This document shows, in pieces, positions 1-4,735 of a DNA stretch of 5,500 bases; the stretch's first letter is position 1; each line of letters begins with the position of its first letter. The stretch is from Erysipelothrix sp. (GTDB lineage: Bacteria > Bacillota_I > Bacilli_A > Erysipelotrichales > Erysipelotrichaceae), in assembly GCA_012520695.1 (NCBI GenBank), contig JAAYNU010000153.1:1-5500 (forward strand). The letters run 5' to 3'. Under the pieces are notes generated by a model, which had not been told where the DNA came from, made no database searches, and saw nothing but the letters and a program-made list of their open reading frames with translations. The translations under genes and the position numbers were made by a program.

Positions 1-2
1 GA

Positions 3-35
3 ATTGAGACTATGATTAAGATAGAAAGAAGGTAA
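3..35 (+). other. possible 3' tail of an upstream gene
   Basis: One plus-strand frame is open from the left edge and ends at TAA 33-35, reading IETMIKIERR. It could be the last codons of a gene that starts before the window, with the DUF488 gene starting 4 bases after its stop. Alternatively it is a chance 7-codon leader beginning at the ATG at 12. The fragment is too short to identify. Confidence 0.25.
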
Positions 36-39
36 CACC

Positions 40-420
40 ATGATTAAAATCAAACGAGCCTACGAAACATTCGACTCAAGCGATGGCTATTGTGTTCTCG
101 TTGACCGCTTATGGCCACGAGGGATTAAGAAAGAATCACTACGCCTCGATGAATGGATCAAAGAAATAACCCCTTCAACAGAACTAAGAAAATGGTTCAA
201 TCACGAACCCCAACGCTTTGAAGAATTCGCCCATCACTATGGCGGTGAGCTCGAACATAATAAAAAGTCAATGGACATTCTTGAGACTCTTAGTAATAAG
301 AGCCAAACAGAAACCATTACGTTTATCTTTGCCGCTAAATCATATACGGTAAATCATGTACGCGTACTCGTCGACTTTATGAAGCGTCACTTTCAGGCGA
401 AAGTAGACGATAGCCCTTAA
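40..420 (+). CDS. DUF488 (YeaO-like) family protein
   Basis: A complete 126-residue protein, the usual size for the DUF488 family. The family signature is clear: VDRLWPRGIKKE at residues 21-32, a following LDEW (37-40), PS at 45-46, and LRKWFNHEPQRFEEF at 49-63 followed by a conserved HHY. Near the C-terminus, FAAKSYTVNHVRVL (97-110) sits where relatives usually have an AKD...NHA block, so the Asp is replaced here by Ser. No signal peptide or membrane segment is visible, so it should be cytosolic. The biochemical role of the family is not established, and I assign none. The ATG is preceded by AGAAGG at 27-32 with 7 bases of spacing, which fixes the start. It is the only plus-strand gene in the window. 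Its last 44 bases overlap the 3' end of the convergent oxidoreductase gene. The family call is firm; the function is unknown. Confidence 0.93.
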   Translation: MIKIKRAYETFDSSDGYCVLVDRLWPRGIKKESLRLDEWIKEITPSTELRKWFNHEPQRFEEFAHHYGGELEHNKKSMDILETLSNKSQTETITFIFAAKSYTVNHVRVLVDFMKRHFQAKVDDSP

Positions 421-1360
421 GACGCGATTCATGATCCGGATAAATATCCACCATCATGATTTCATCTACGTTACAGGATTCTTGAATTTGTTTAAACTTT
501 GCTTCAATCGTTTCCTTACTTCCCGTTATAAACTTAGAACGAACGCCCTCAAGAATCACCAATTCATGCGCTGAATATTGATATGCTAAAGCATCCTCAA
601 TACTCATGCGATCAAAGTTACCCAGACCTTGAAGTAATCTCACCCACATTAACTCGTATGAAGATGCGAGTTTTTTTGCCTCTTCATCCGTCTCAGCACA
701 AATAACACCCAGTGCCGCAACACCCTTGTTGCCGGATTGTTGGTAGTAGTAATTGAGGACACCCTCCATTAAATCAGGAGAAATATGCCCCGCAAACACA
801 AATGGTAATTCATGTTTAATTGCGAACTGAACACCACCATGAGAACTCCCCAACATCACCACATTCGGAACATGGTTTACACTATCCGAAAGCTTAATAG
901 TTGAGTAAGGGTGTGAAGAAGCAAAGGAATGATTGAAGAAATTAGTCAATTCATCAATCTGTTCATCAAAACTATTATTCTTCATAACGTCATTTGAACG
1001 CGCAAGCGCGAGTGCAGTTTGCGGATTCGTTCCAGCAGCTCTTCCAAGGCCAAGATCAATCTTACCCGGATACATGCTCTCAAGGATCGCAAAGTTCTCC
1101 GCGACCTTTAATGCCGAGTGATTCGGAAGCATGATACCACCCGAGCCCAAACGAATCTTGGATACGTGTTGGAGTGCCAGCGCAATCATTAAGTCCGGAG
1201 CCGTACTCACCAAACGATTTGAATTATGGTGTTCGGTAAACCAGTAACGATGGTATCCTAAATCCTCCGCTAGTTTAAGGGTTTCAATTGAATTTTCTAT
1301 TGCTTCTTTTTGTGTATTTCCAGTATGTATTGTTACAAAATCAAGAATTGATAGTTTCAA
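377..1360 (-). CDS. LLM class flavin-dependent oxidoreductase, group 1 (MsnO8-type)
   Basis: A complete 327-residue protein of the bacterial luciferase-like monooxygenase superfamily, a TIM-barrel flavoprotein type that uses reduced FMN. It is close to the usual length of the 'luciferase family oxidoreductase, group 1' branch. Diagnostic blocks in order are: LGYHRYWFTEHHN (34-46); STAPDLMIALAL (52-63); IRLGSGGIMLPNHSALKVAENF (69-90); PGKIDLGLGRAAGTN (98-112); VVMLGSSHGGVQFA (167-180); LPFVFAGHISP (185-195); and a C-terminal GSKETI block (280-285). No signal peptide is visible, so it should be cytosolic. The substrate cannot be read from sequence, and family members are often named luciferase-like without making light. 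The start is TTG: its complement lies at 1358-1360, with GAGGAGG (1369-1375) 8 bases upstream and no better ATG in frame. The gene has its own extended -10 promoter just after the kinase terminator, and its 3' end overlaps the DUF488 gene. Confidence 0.93.
   Translation of the reverse strand: MKLSILDFVTIHTGNTQKEAIENSIETLKLAEDLGYHRYWFTEHHNSNRLVSTAPDLMIALALQHVSKIRLGSGGIMLPNHSALKVAENFAILESMYPGKIDLGLGRAAGTNPQTALALARSNDVMKNNSFDEQIDELTNFFNHSFASSHPYSTIKLSDSVNHVPNVVMLGSSHGGVQFAIKHELPFVFAGHISPDLMEGVLNYYYQQSGNKGVAALGVICAETDEEAKKLASSYELMWVRLLQGLGNFDRMSIEDALAYQYSAHELVILEGVRSKFITGSKETIEAKFKQIQESCNVDEIMMVDIYPDHESRLKGYRLLSPESDAS
429..459 (+). terminator. weak hairpin after the DUF488 gene
   Basis: Nine bases after the DUF488 stop, TCATGAT (429-435) pairs with ATCATGA (453-459). 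Inside it, GGAT (438-441) pairs with ATCC (446-449) around a 4-base loop. It is followed only by TTTC, with no real U-run, and it lies inside the coding region of the opposite-strand oxidoreductase. It may slow plus-strand transcription, or it may be a coincidence of coding sequence. Confidence 0.22.
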
Positions 1361-1384
1361 GACAAGTACCTCCTCGTATTCATT

Positions 1385-1393
1385 ATTGTATCA
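1385..1393 (-). promoter_or_regulatory. extended -10 promoter of the oxidoreductase gene
   Basis: On the minus strand the motif TGATACAAT is a TGN extended -10 with a 5/6 match to TATAAT. No good -35 is visible, as expected for an extended -10 promoter. Initiation would fall near 1378, giving a leader of under 20 bases that contains little more than the GAGGAGG site. The promoter lies about 10 bases beyond the kinase terminator. Confidence 0.55.
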
Positions 1394-1400
1394 TGGATAT

Positions 1401-1431
1401 AAAAATAAACTGAATTAAGCATTCAGTTTAT
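1401..1431 (-). terminator. intrinsic terminator of the deoxynucleoside kinase gene
   Basis: Positions 1421-1431 and 1405-1415 form a perfect 11-bp inverted repeat around a 5-base loop (1416-1420). Read on the minus strand, the stem runs into a T-rich tract (1406-1401 and beyond, TTTTTAT). The stem is A+T-rich but perfect. The kinase stop codon (1415-1417) lies inside the hairpin, so terminator and gene end are fused. Confidence 0.7.
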
Positions 1432-2011
1432 CATTAATGAGTTTCAGAACATATTCTCTGTCCTCTGGGTTGTTTTCAAAATCAAGATTATCAACGTTGA
1501 TTTTTAAGATGGGTGAAAGTTCATATTCATTAAAGTAATGCGTATATTCAGTATTAAGTTTTTCCCAATATTCACGTTCAACAATTTGTTCGTAATCACG
1601 ACCACGCTTTTGAATGCGGCGCATTGCTTCGTCTACCGATATTTCTAAGTAAACCATTAATTTTGGTTTATGAACATGTTCCAACATATTTGTAAGAAGT
1701 TCTGTATAGATTTGGAATTCCTCATCTGACATTTCTTGGCTCAAATTCAACATGCGCGCAAATATCGCATCACCATAAATACTTCGATCCATTACTGCTC
1801 GAGATACATCTTTCGCTTGTTTAATGTGCTCAAAACGCTTATTCAAAAAGAACACTTGAAGTGGAAATGAATATCGCGTGCGGTCATGATAGAACTTATC
1901 AAGAACAGGATTATCAACCACCGGTTCCTCAAATGCTTCATACCCTTGCGTTGCGAGAATGTTCATCAATGAACTCTTCCCTACCCCAACAACACCTTCA
2001 ATTACCACCAT
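1415..2011 (-). CDS. deoxynucleoside kinase (dGK/dAK family)
   Basis: A cytosolic salvage kinase of the deoxyguanosine/deoxyadenosine/deoxycytidine kinase family. It transfers a nucleoside-triphosphate phosphate to a deoxynucleoside to make dNMP. Numbered from the start used here (198 residues): the P-loop is GVVGVGKS at 6-13; EEPVVDNPVLDKFYHD (28-43) carries the acidic substrate-site residue and the following helix; DRS is at 75-77, the family's (E/D)RS signature; YLEISVDEAMRRIQKRGRDYE (121-141) covers the core strand and the Arg-rich LID; and the YWEKLNTEYTHYF block (148-160) is typical. Substrate preference cannot be told from sequence alone. The frame stays open to an ATG at 2068 (217 residues), but that start has only weak ribosome-site sequence. 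The ATG at 2011 has AGGAGG 8 bases upstream and puts the P-loop at the normal distance from the N-terminus. A promoter lies at about 2101-2132 and a terminator at the stop codon. Confidence 0.92.
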   Translation of the reverse strand: MVVIEGVVGVGKSSLMNILATQGYEAFEEPVVDNPVLDKFYHDRTRYSFPLQVFFLNKRFEHIKQAKDVSRAVMDRSIYGDAIFARMLNLSQEMSDEEFQIYTELLTNMLEHVHKPKLMVYLEISVDEAMRRIQKRGRDYEQIVEREYWEKLNTEYTHYFNEYELSPILKINVDNLDFENNPEDREYVLKLINDKLNA

Positions 2012-2019
2012 ATCGTATT

Positions 2020-2025
2020 CCTCCT
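2020..2025 (-). promoter_or_regulatory. ribosome binding site deciding the kinase start
   Basis: The minus strand reads AAAGAGGAGGAATACGATATG, with a perfect AGGAGG and 8 bases of spacing to the ATG at 2011. If translation began at the upstream in-frame ATG (2068), these bases would code for KEEEYD. This is a common sign that an annotated start is too far upstream. Confidence 0.7.
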
Positions 2026-2100
2026 CTTTTGAAACAGATGCAAGCATCTTTTTATAACTGAATTGCATATACTTTCACGTCCCATCTTAAGATAGCACTC

Positions 2101-2132
2101 ATTATATTATCTTTTTTCGGACTCAATTGCAA
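2101..2132 (-). promoter_or_regulatory. probable promoter of the deoxynucleoside kinase gene
   Basis: A perfect minus-strand TATAAT lies at 2106-2101, overlapping an alternative TAATAT at 2109-2104. TTGCAA at 2132-2127 is 17 bases upstream of TAATAT and 20 bases upstream of TATAAT, so the exact pairing is uncertain. The -35 part lies inside the end of the WYL regulator gene. Initiation near 2094 would fall at a 10-bp palindrome, ATCTTAAGAT (2084-2093), which could be an operator or chance. Confidence 0.5.
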
Positions 2133-3058
2133 GCATATCGCGACGCGATTGTTTCTATTTCTTTTTTATGCCAATCTAAGAGTTCCCTGGGCCCAATTAA
2201 GGTCAATCCAGAACCATTTTGAAGAATGAAATCCTTAGCCGCATTCTCATTGGGAAAGATAACACTCATTTTAAATGTATGATCATCAATCCACTCGATT
2301 TCTTGATTCTCTCCCCAAATATACTCCGAAAGATAATCACGATTTTGGATGATGCATTCCGTGTAAGTAGGTTTTATTTTATATCCAAAGTCTGATAGCA
2401 CAGATTTCTTAGATGTCTCCACATCAAATCTAAACATACTTCCCTCATAATCAATTGTGTCCATACGATTAATCTTAAGACTCAAATGACGACCACTGGG
2501 ATATTCATTCCCCAATAAGTACCAAAACTTATTCACGATGACTAAATTATAAGGTTCGAAGACATAGTCCCTTCGTTCGCGATGATTCTTTTGGTACTGT
2601 ATCTTAACACGAGAATGCGATACGATTGCTTCTTCTAAGAGTCGAATGTGCTTATGGTAGGTATCCGGATCTACATTCAACTTAATGCTTTGAAAGTGTT
2701 CAATATTCTGAAGTCCATAATCATCGAGTTGGGTACTCAAGGAGGCAAGTGTTTTGAGTGTGCTTGAATCAAAGGCCCCAAGATCCTGATTCATGAGAAA
2801 AGAGAGTGCTTGTTTCAGCACCCTTATTTCTTCACTCGTAAACGCTCGTGGTTTAATCTGACTCTTATTGAGTAGGCTGTAGCCCCCACCCAGTCCAAAC
2901 TGAGACACGATATCATAGCCCGCAAGCTCTAAGTCATCTTTAAGCCTTTGGACGGCTCGTGGGCTTATTTCAAGCGCACGAGCGAGTTCTTCTCTGGTTT
3001 GAATGGACTTAACCGATAAGATATCAAGCATCGCCAGAGCATTGCTGAGTTTACTCAT
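2123..3058 (-). CDS. HTH-WYL domain transcriptional regulator (YafY/DeoR-like)
   Basis: A complete 311-residue protein with the standard three-part layout. Residues 1-65 form an HTH_11-type winged helix (LARALEISPRAVQRLKDDLELAGYDI, residues 25-50, with a GGGY wing at 57-60). A helical linker runs to about 135. The WYL domain spans about 140-205, with the W179-Y180-L181 signature in VNKFWYLLGNEY and the Arg-bearing strand LSLKINRMDTI that follows. A C-terminal extension of the WCX type spans about 220-311. WYL domains are thought to bind nucleic acid or small ligands and to switch the DNA-binding part; the ligand here is unknown. The ATG overlaps the TGA of the preceding gene by 4 bases (ATGA), and AAGGAG lies 10 bases upstream within that gene's end, so the two are translationally coupled. 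It probably controls its own operon through the palindrome at 3629-3663; that is inference. No terminator is visible after it. Confidence 0.93.
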   Translation of the reverse strand: MSKLSNALAMLDILSVKSIQTREELARALEISPRAVQRLKDDLELAGYDIVSQFGLGGGYSLLNKSQIKPRAFTSEEIRVLKQALSFLMNQDLGAFDSSTLKTLASLSTQLDDYGLQNIEHFQSIKLNVDPDTYHKHIRLLEEAIVSHSRVKIQYQKNHRERRDYVFEPYNLVIVNKFWYLLGNEYPSGRHLSLKINRMDTIDYEGSMFRFDVETSKKSVLSDFGYKIKPTYTECIIQNRDYLSEYIWGENQEIEWIDDHTFKMSVIFPNENAAKDFILQNGSGLTLIGPRELLDWHKKEIETIASRYACN

Positions 3059-3600
3059 CGGAGGACTTCTCCTTCAACACAGTAGACACGTGTGAGTAAA
3101 GCATCGAATTGATCCATGTCACGGGCAATGTATCGTAATCCACCAAGGCTGAGTTCTGGGAGTACATCACTGAATTCAATGATGCAGTGGCGTCCCAAGA
3201 GTTCGCCTCGAACGACTTCTCCTGTAAAGACAATTGATGTCATGGCTTGAACGTAGTCAATTTTGAAATCAATTTCTAAAACGCGACTAGCGGTCAATAG
3301 ATTGGGCTCTCTGGTTCCAAAGTAATCAAAGAGTGTTTCTGATCCACTGACGATTAAGTGACATGGATTGTCACTGACAGTCTTAATGGTATAGAGCGCT
3401 TGATACTTTGGCGTAAAGCGAATTTCATTATAGAATTCAAAGGCATCACTTGATGTATCAAACATCAATGTGATCTCAACCTCGTTGCTCATGATATTTC
3501 CAAAACGAGAATCAAATCGTTTGCCTTGATGACTGATAAATTCTTGGAATGATGTGCCGTTTGGGACTAATGCGAGTAGTGTGCTTGTTTGTTTTTTCAT
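3055..3600 (-). CDS. hypothetical protein, first gene of the WYL operon
   Basis: A 181-residue protein I do not recognise. It has no signal peptide, hydrophobic segment or cysteine cluster, so it should be soluble and cytosolic. The composition suggests an alpha/beta fold with several strand-like stretches, such as VEITLMF (41-47), CHLIVSG (80-86), VLEIDFKIDYV (107-117) and TSIVFTGEVV (121-130). The C-terminal part has ELSLGGLRYIARDMDQFD (149-166). The start is supported by GAGGTG (3608-3613), 7 bases upstream of the ATG. It is cotranscribed with, and coupled by a 4-base overlap to, the WYL regulator, which suggests that the regulator senses, or acts with, whatever this protein handles. An extended -10 promoter and a 14-bp perfect inverted repeat lie directly upstream. 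It is likely a real gene because of the strong translation signals and the coupling. Its function is unknown. Confidence 0.82.
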   Translation of the reverse strand: MKKQTSTLLALVPNGTSFQEFISHQGKRFDSRFGNIMSNEVEITLMFDTSSDAFEFYNEIRFTPKYQALYTIKTVSDNPCHLIVSGSETLFDYFGTREPNLLTASRVLEIDFKIDYVQAMTSIVFTGEVVRGELLGRHCIIEFSDVLPELSLGGLRYIARDMDQFDALLTRVYCVEGEVLR

Positions 3601-3621
3601 GTTCCTTCACCTCTTGATTAG

Positions 3622-3630
3622 AGTATAACA
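3622..3630 (-). promoter_or_regulatory. extended -10 promoter of the hypothetical-WYL operon
   Basis: The minus strand reads TGTTATACT: a TGN element plus TATACT, a 5/6 match to the -10 consensus. Initiation near 3615 leaves a leader of about 15 bases holding the GAGGTG site. A TGGACA -35-like hexamer (3654-3649, 5/6) lies inside the palindrome, but 21 bases away, which is too far for normal spacing. Confidence 0.55.
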
Positions 3631-3663
3631 CACATAGTGGACGATTCTTGTCCACTATGTGTG
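3629..3663. promoter_or_regulatory. perfect 14-bp inverted repeat, probable operator
   Basis: CACACATAGTGGAC (3629-3642) and GTCCACTATGTGTG (3650-3663) are exact reverse complements separated by 7 bases, with 21 bp between arm centres, or about two helical turns. This is the geometry for a dimeric regulator. It covers the -35/spacer region and touches the extended -10 of the hypothetical-WYL operon. No U-run follows on either strand, so it is not an intrinsic terminator. The likeliest binder is the WYL regulator encoded in the operon, by inference from position. Confidence 0.7.
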
Positions 3664-3670
3664 GAAACAT

Positions 3671-3694
3671 AAAAAAAACAATCATTTCTGATTG
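3671..3694 (-). terminator. intrinsic terminator of the surface-protein remnant
   Basis: On the minus strand CAATCA (3694-3689), a GAAA tetraloop (3688-3685) and TGATTG (3684-3679) form a perfect 6-bp hairpin followed by eight T's (3678-3671). The TGA of the remnant lies in the stem. An intact terminator right at the end of this frame supports reading it as the end of a once-functional gene. It also insulates the WYL operon from transcription from the right. Confidence 0.75.
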
Positions 3695-3813
3695 CGTCGA
3701 CGAATATACTCGTTGAGTCCAACCAGAAGGATGATTGCGAGTGCTGAAACCGAGCAATAAAGCGAGGCCATCTCCGACTTGGCGGGATAAAACTCAGTAG
3801 TGTATTCATTATA
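3682..3813 (-). pseudogene. remnant of a cell-wall-anchored (LPXTG-like) surface protein
   Basis: A minus-strand frame is open for 43 codons and ends at TGA 3684-3682. It reads a polar stretch, then YPAKSEMASL, then a hydrophobic run (LYCSVSALAIILLVGL), then NEYIRRRNQK. The order is short motif, about 16-20 hydrophobic residues, then a basic tail. This is the layout of a sortase sorting signal, with YPAKSE sitting where LPXTGE would be. The motif is degenerate, so anchoring would be lost or the resemblance is imperfect. There is no in-frame start except the internal ATG at 3771, which would give a 29-residue membrane peptide, and its GGAG lies too close for a good ribosome site. One in-frame TAA (3816-3814) separates it from an 11-codon frame beginning at an ATG at 3849 (MKKFTSIQMIQ). 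A promoter-like TGATACAAT precedes it and an intact terminator follows. Alternatives are a small single-pass membrane peptide or a chance frame. Confidence 0.45.
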
Positions 3814-3824
3814 TTATTGTATCA
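3808..3824 (-). promoter_or_regulatory. promoter-like sequence before the surface-protein remnant
   Basis: The minus strand contains TGATACAAT (3824-3816), the same extended -10 as the oxidoreductase promoter, followed by TATAAT (3813-3808). The surrounding 24 bases (3802-3825) match the 19 bases at 1376-1394 apart from one extra ATTAT. It may drive a short terminated transcript, since the terminator at 3671-3694 lies about 130 bases downstream. The stretch 3826-3885 holds no gene that I can support. Confidence 0.4.
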
Positions 3825-3885
3825 TTTGAATACTTGTGAACTTTTTCATATGTTATGAATCATATGATCCATGTATCCAACAACA

Positions 3886-3946
3886 TTAATTCTCGCTCCA
3901 CTTATACCCTTTACCTCGAATTGTGATAATCGCATAGGATTGTATT
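3886..3946 (-). pseudogene. 3' stub of an OmpR/PhoB-family response regulator
   Basis: Starting at the insertion-sequence boundary, a minus-strand frame reads IQSYAIITIRGKGYKWSEN and stops at TAA 3888-3886. The pattern I-x-T-x-RG-x-GY-K-W is the wing hairpin that ends the winged-helix effector domain of OmpR/PhoB response regulators, whose C-termini typically read like TVRGVGYK. The last ~19 codons with a natural stop are therefore kept, and the rest is missing on this side of the IS21 element. The simplest reading is that the element inserted into the gene, leaving the receiver domain and most of the DNA-binding domain beyond the right edge of the window. The loss of the recognition helix should inactivate it. 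Identification rests on a short but characteristic stretch. Confidence 0.65.
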
Positions 3947-3955
3947 TGTCAATTG

Positions 3956-3992
3956 AAAATGGGACCACACCATCACTTTAAAATGGGACCAC
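3956..3992. repeat. IS21 terminal direct repeats (2 copies)
   Basis: AAAATGGGACCAC occurs at 3956-3968 and again at 3980-3992, a 24-bp period. Repeated motifs near each end are characteristic of IS21 elements and are regarded as transposase binding sites. The inner copy overlaps the istB stop codon. Confidence 0.75.
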
Positions 3993-4735
3993 TAATTTTC
4001 ATCTAACAATCTCATAGTTTCCTTGGCTCTATAGCTTTGACCACTCATATCAAGAATTTGGGCTTTGTAAGCTAATCGATCAATAATCGCTGTTGTCAGC
4101 ACTTGATCTTTAAAAATCTCGTTCCATCTATCGAAGGTCAGATTTGTAGTAATGATCGTTGAACCTTTTTGATTTCTGTTTGATAACAGATTAAATAGAA
4201 TTTCACTGATGTCCTTGTCAAACGATACATATCCCAATTCATCTAAAATCACTAAATCATATTTCTCGAATTTATTTCGATATCTATTTAACTGATTTAA
4301 GTTCATTTGTTCCTTAATTTCAATCATTAAATTCGGCACACTTATGAATAGAACATTCTTATTTTCAAGACAAGTTTTAAGTCCAAGACCTGTGGCCAGA
4401 TGTGTTTTACCCACACCAGGATTGCCAAACATAATTACATTTTGCTTATTTTTGATGAAGTCCAATGTCATCAATTCACGTATTATCTTTCTCTGTGTGG
4501 CATCATAATCAGTTAAAATAAAATCTTCCAAATAAAGTTTATGGTTAAATTTAGCTAACCGTATTTTTGTGTTTACTCCATTTTCCATTCTAATCTGTGA
4601 CTCGCTTTCAAGTACAGCTGATAGGAACTCGGATATGCTAAGTTCATTTAGTTCTGCCTCCCTAATTAGTTGCTCATAATTATTTGTTAGATTAGGTAAC
4701 CTTAAGTATTTAGCGTTCTTTTTTATACCGTTCAT
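3992..4735 (-). CDS. istB: IS21-family transposition helper ATPase IstB
   Basis: A complete 247-residue AAA+ (DnaC-like) ATPase that assists the IstA transposase in target selection and strand transfer. Residues 1-95 form the N-terminal helical region. Walker A is GNPGVGKT (104-111), Walker B is LVILDELG (161-168) with D165/E166, sensor 1 lies in STIITTNLTFDRW (192-204), and the arginine-finger segment IIDRLAYKA (217-225) has R220. The length is normal for the family. The ATG directly follows the istA stop (TAAATG), and AAGGAG lies 10 bases upstream inside the end of istA, so translation is coupled to istA. All motifs are intact and there is no frameshift. Confidence 0.96.
   Translation of the reverse strand: MNGIKKNAKYLRLPNLTNNYEQLIREAELNELSISEFLSAVLESESQIRMENGVNTKIRLAKFNHKLYLEDFILTDYDATQRKIIRELMTLDFIKNKQNVIMFGNPGVGKTHLATGLGLKTCLENKNVLFISVPNLMIEIKEQMNLNQLNRYRNKFEKYDLVILDELGYVSFDKDISEILFNLLSNRNQKGSTIITTNLTFDRWNEIFKDQVLTTAIIDRLAYKAQILDMSGQSYRAKETMRLLDEN

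Noticed and set aside
933..1121. Plus-strand ORF of 62 codons
   Set aside because: Lies wholly antisense inside the well-supported oxidoreductase gene, with no family resemblance and no ribosome site that would set it apart.
1861..2061. Plus-strand ORF of 66 codons
   Set aside because: Antisense shadow of the kinase gene with low-complexity, proline/glutamine-rich composition typical of a non-coding frame.
2137..2149. ATCGCG-A-CGCGAT inverted repeat near the end of the WYL gene
   Set aside because: A one-base loop cannot form a hairpin, no T-run follows, and it is explained by the codons for I-A-S-R.
3149..3156. PilZ-like motif in the hypothetical protein (residues 149-156, ELSLGGLRY)
   Set aside because: It resembles the (D/N)xSxxG motif, but no properly spaced RxxxR precedes it and only about 30 residues follow, too few for a PilZ barrel.
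3051..3233. Minus-strand ORF of 60 codons overlapping the end of the hypothetical gene
   Set aside because: Alternative frame of the 181-residue gene, which has better translation signals and coupling.
3512..3809. Two minus-strand ORFs of 81 and 63 codons across the operator and terminator
   Set aside because: They read through a terminator, an operator palindrome and the start of a real gene, with peptide sequences lacking any domain-like pattern. The frame with the hydrophobic tail is the more credible one here.
3846..3868. TCATATG/CATATGA inverted repeat (and palindrome ATCATATGAT) after the response-regulator stub
   Set aside because: A+T-rich 7-bp arms with an 8-base loop and no T-run on the relevant strand. 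Too weak to call a terminator or operator.
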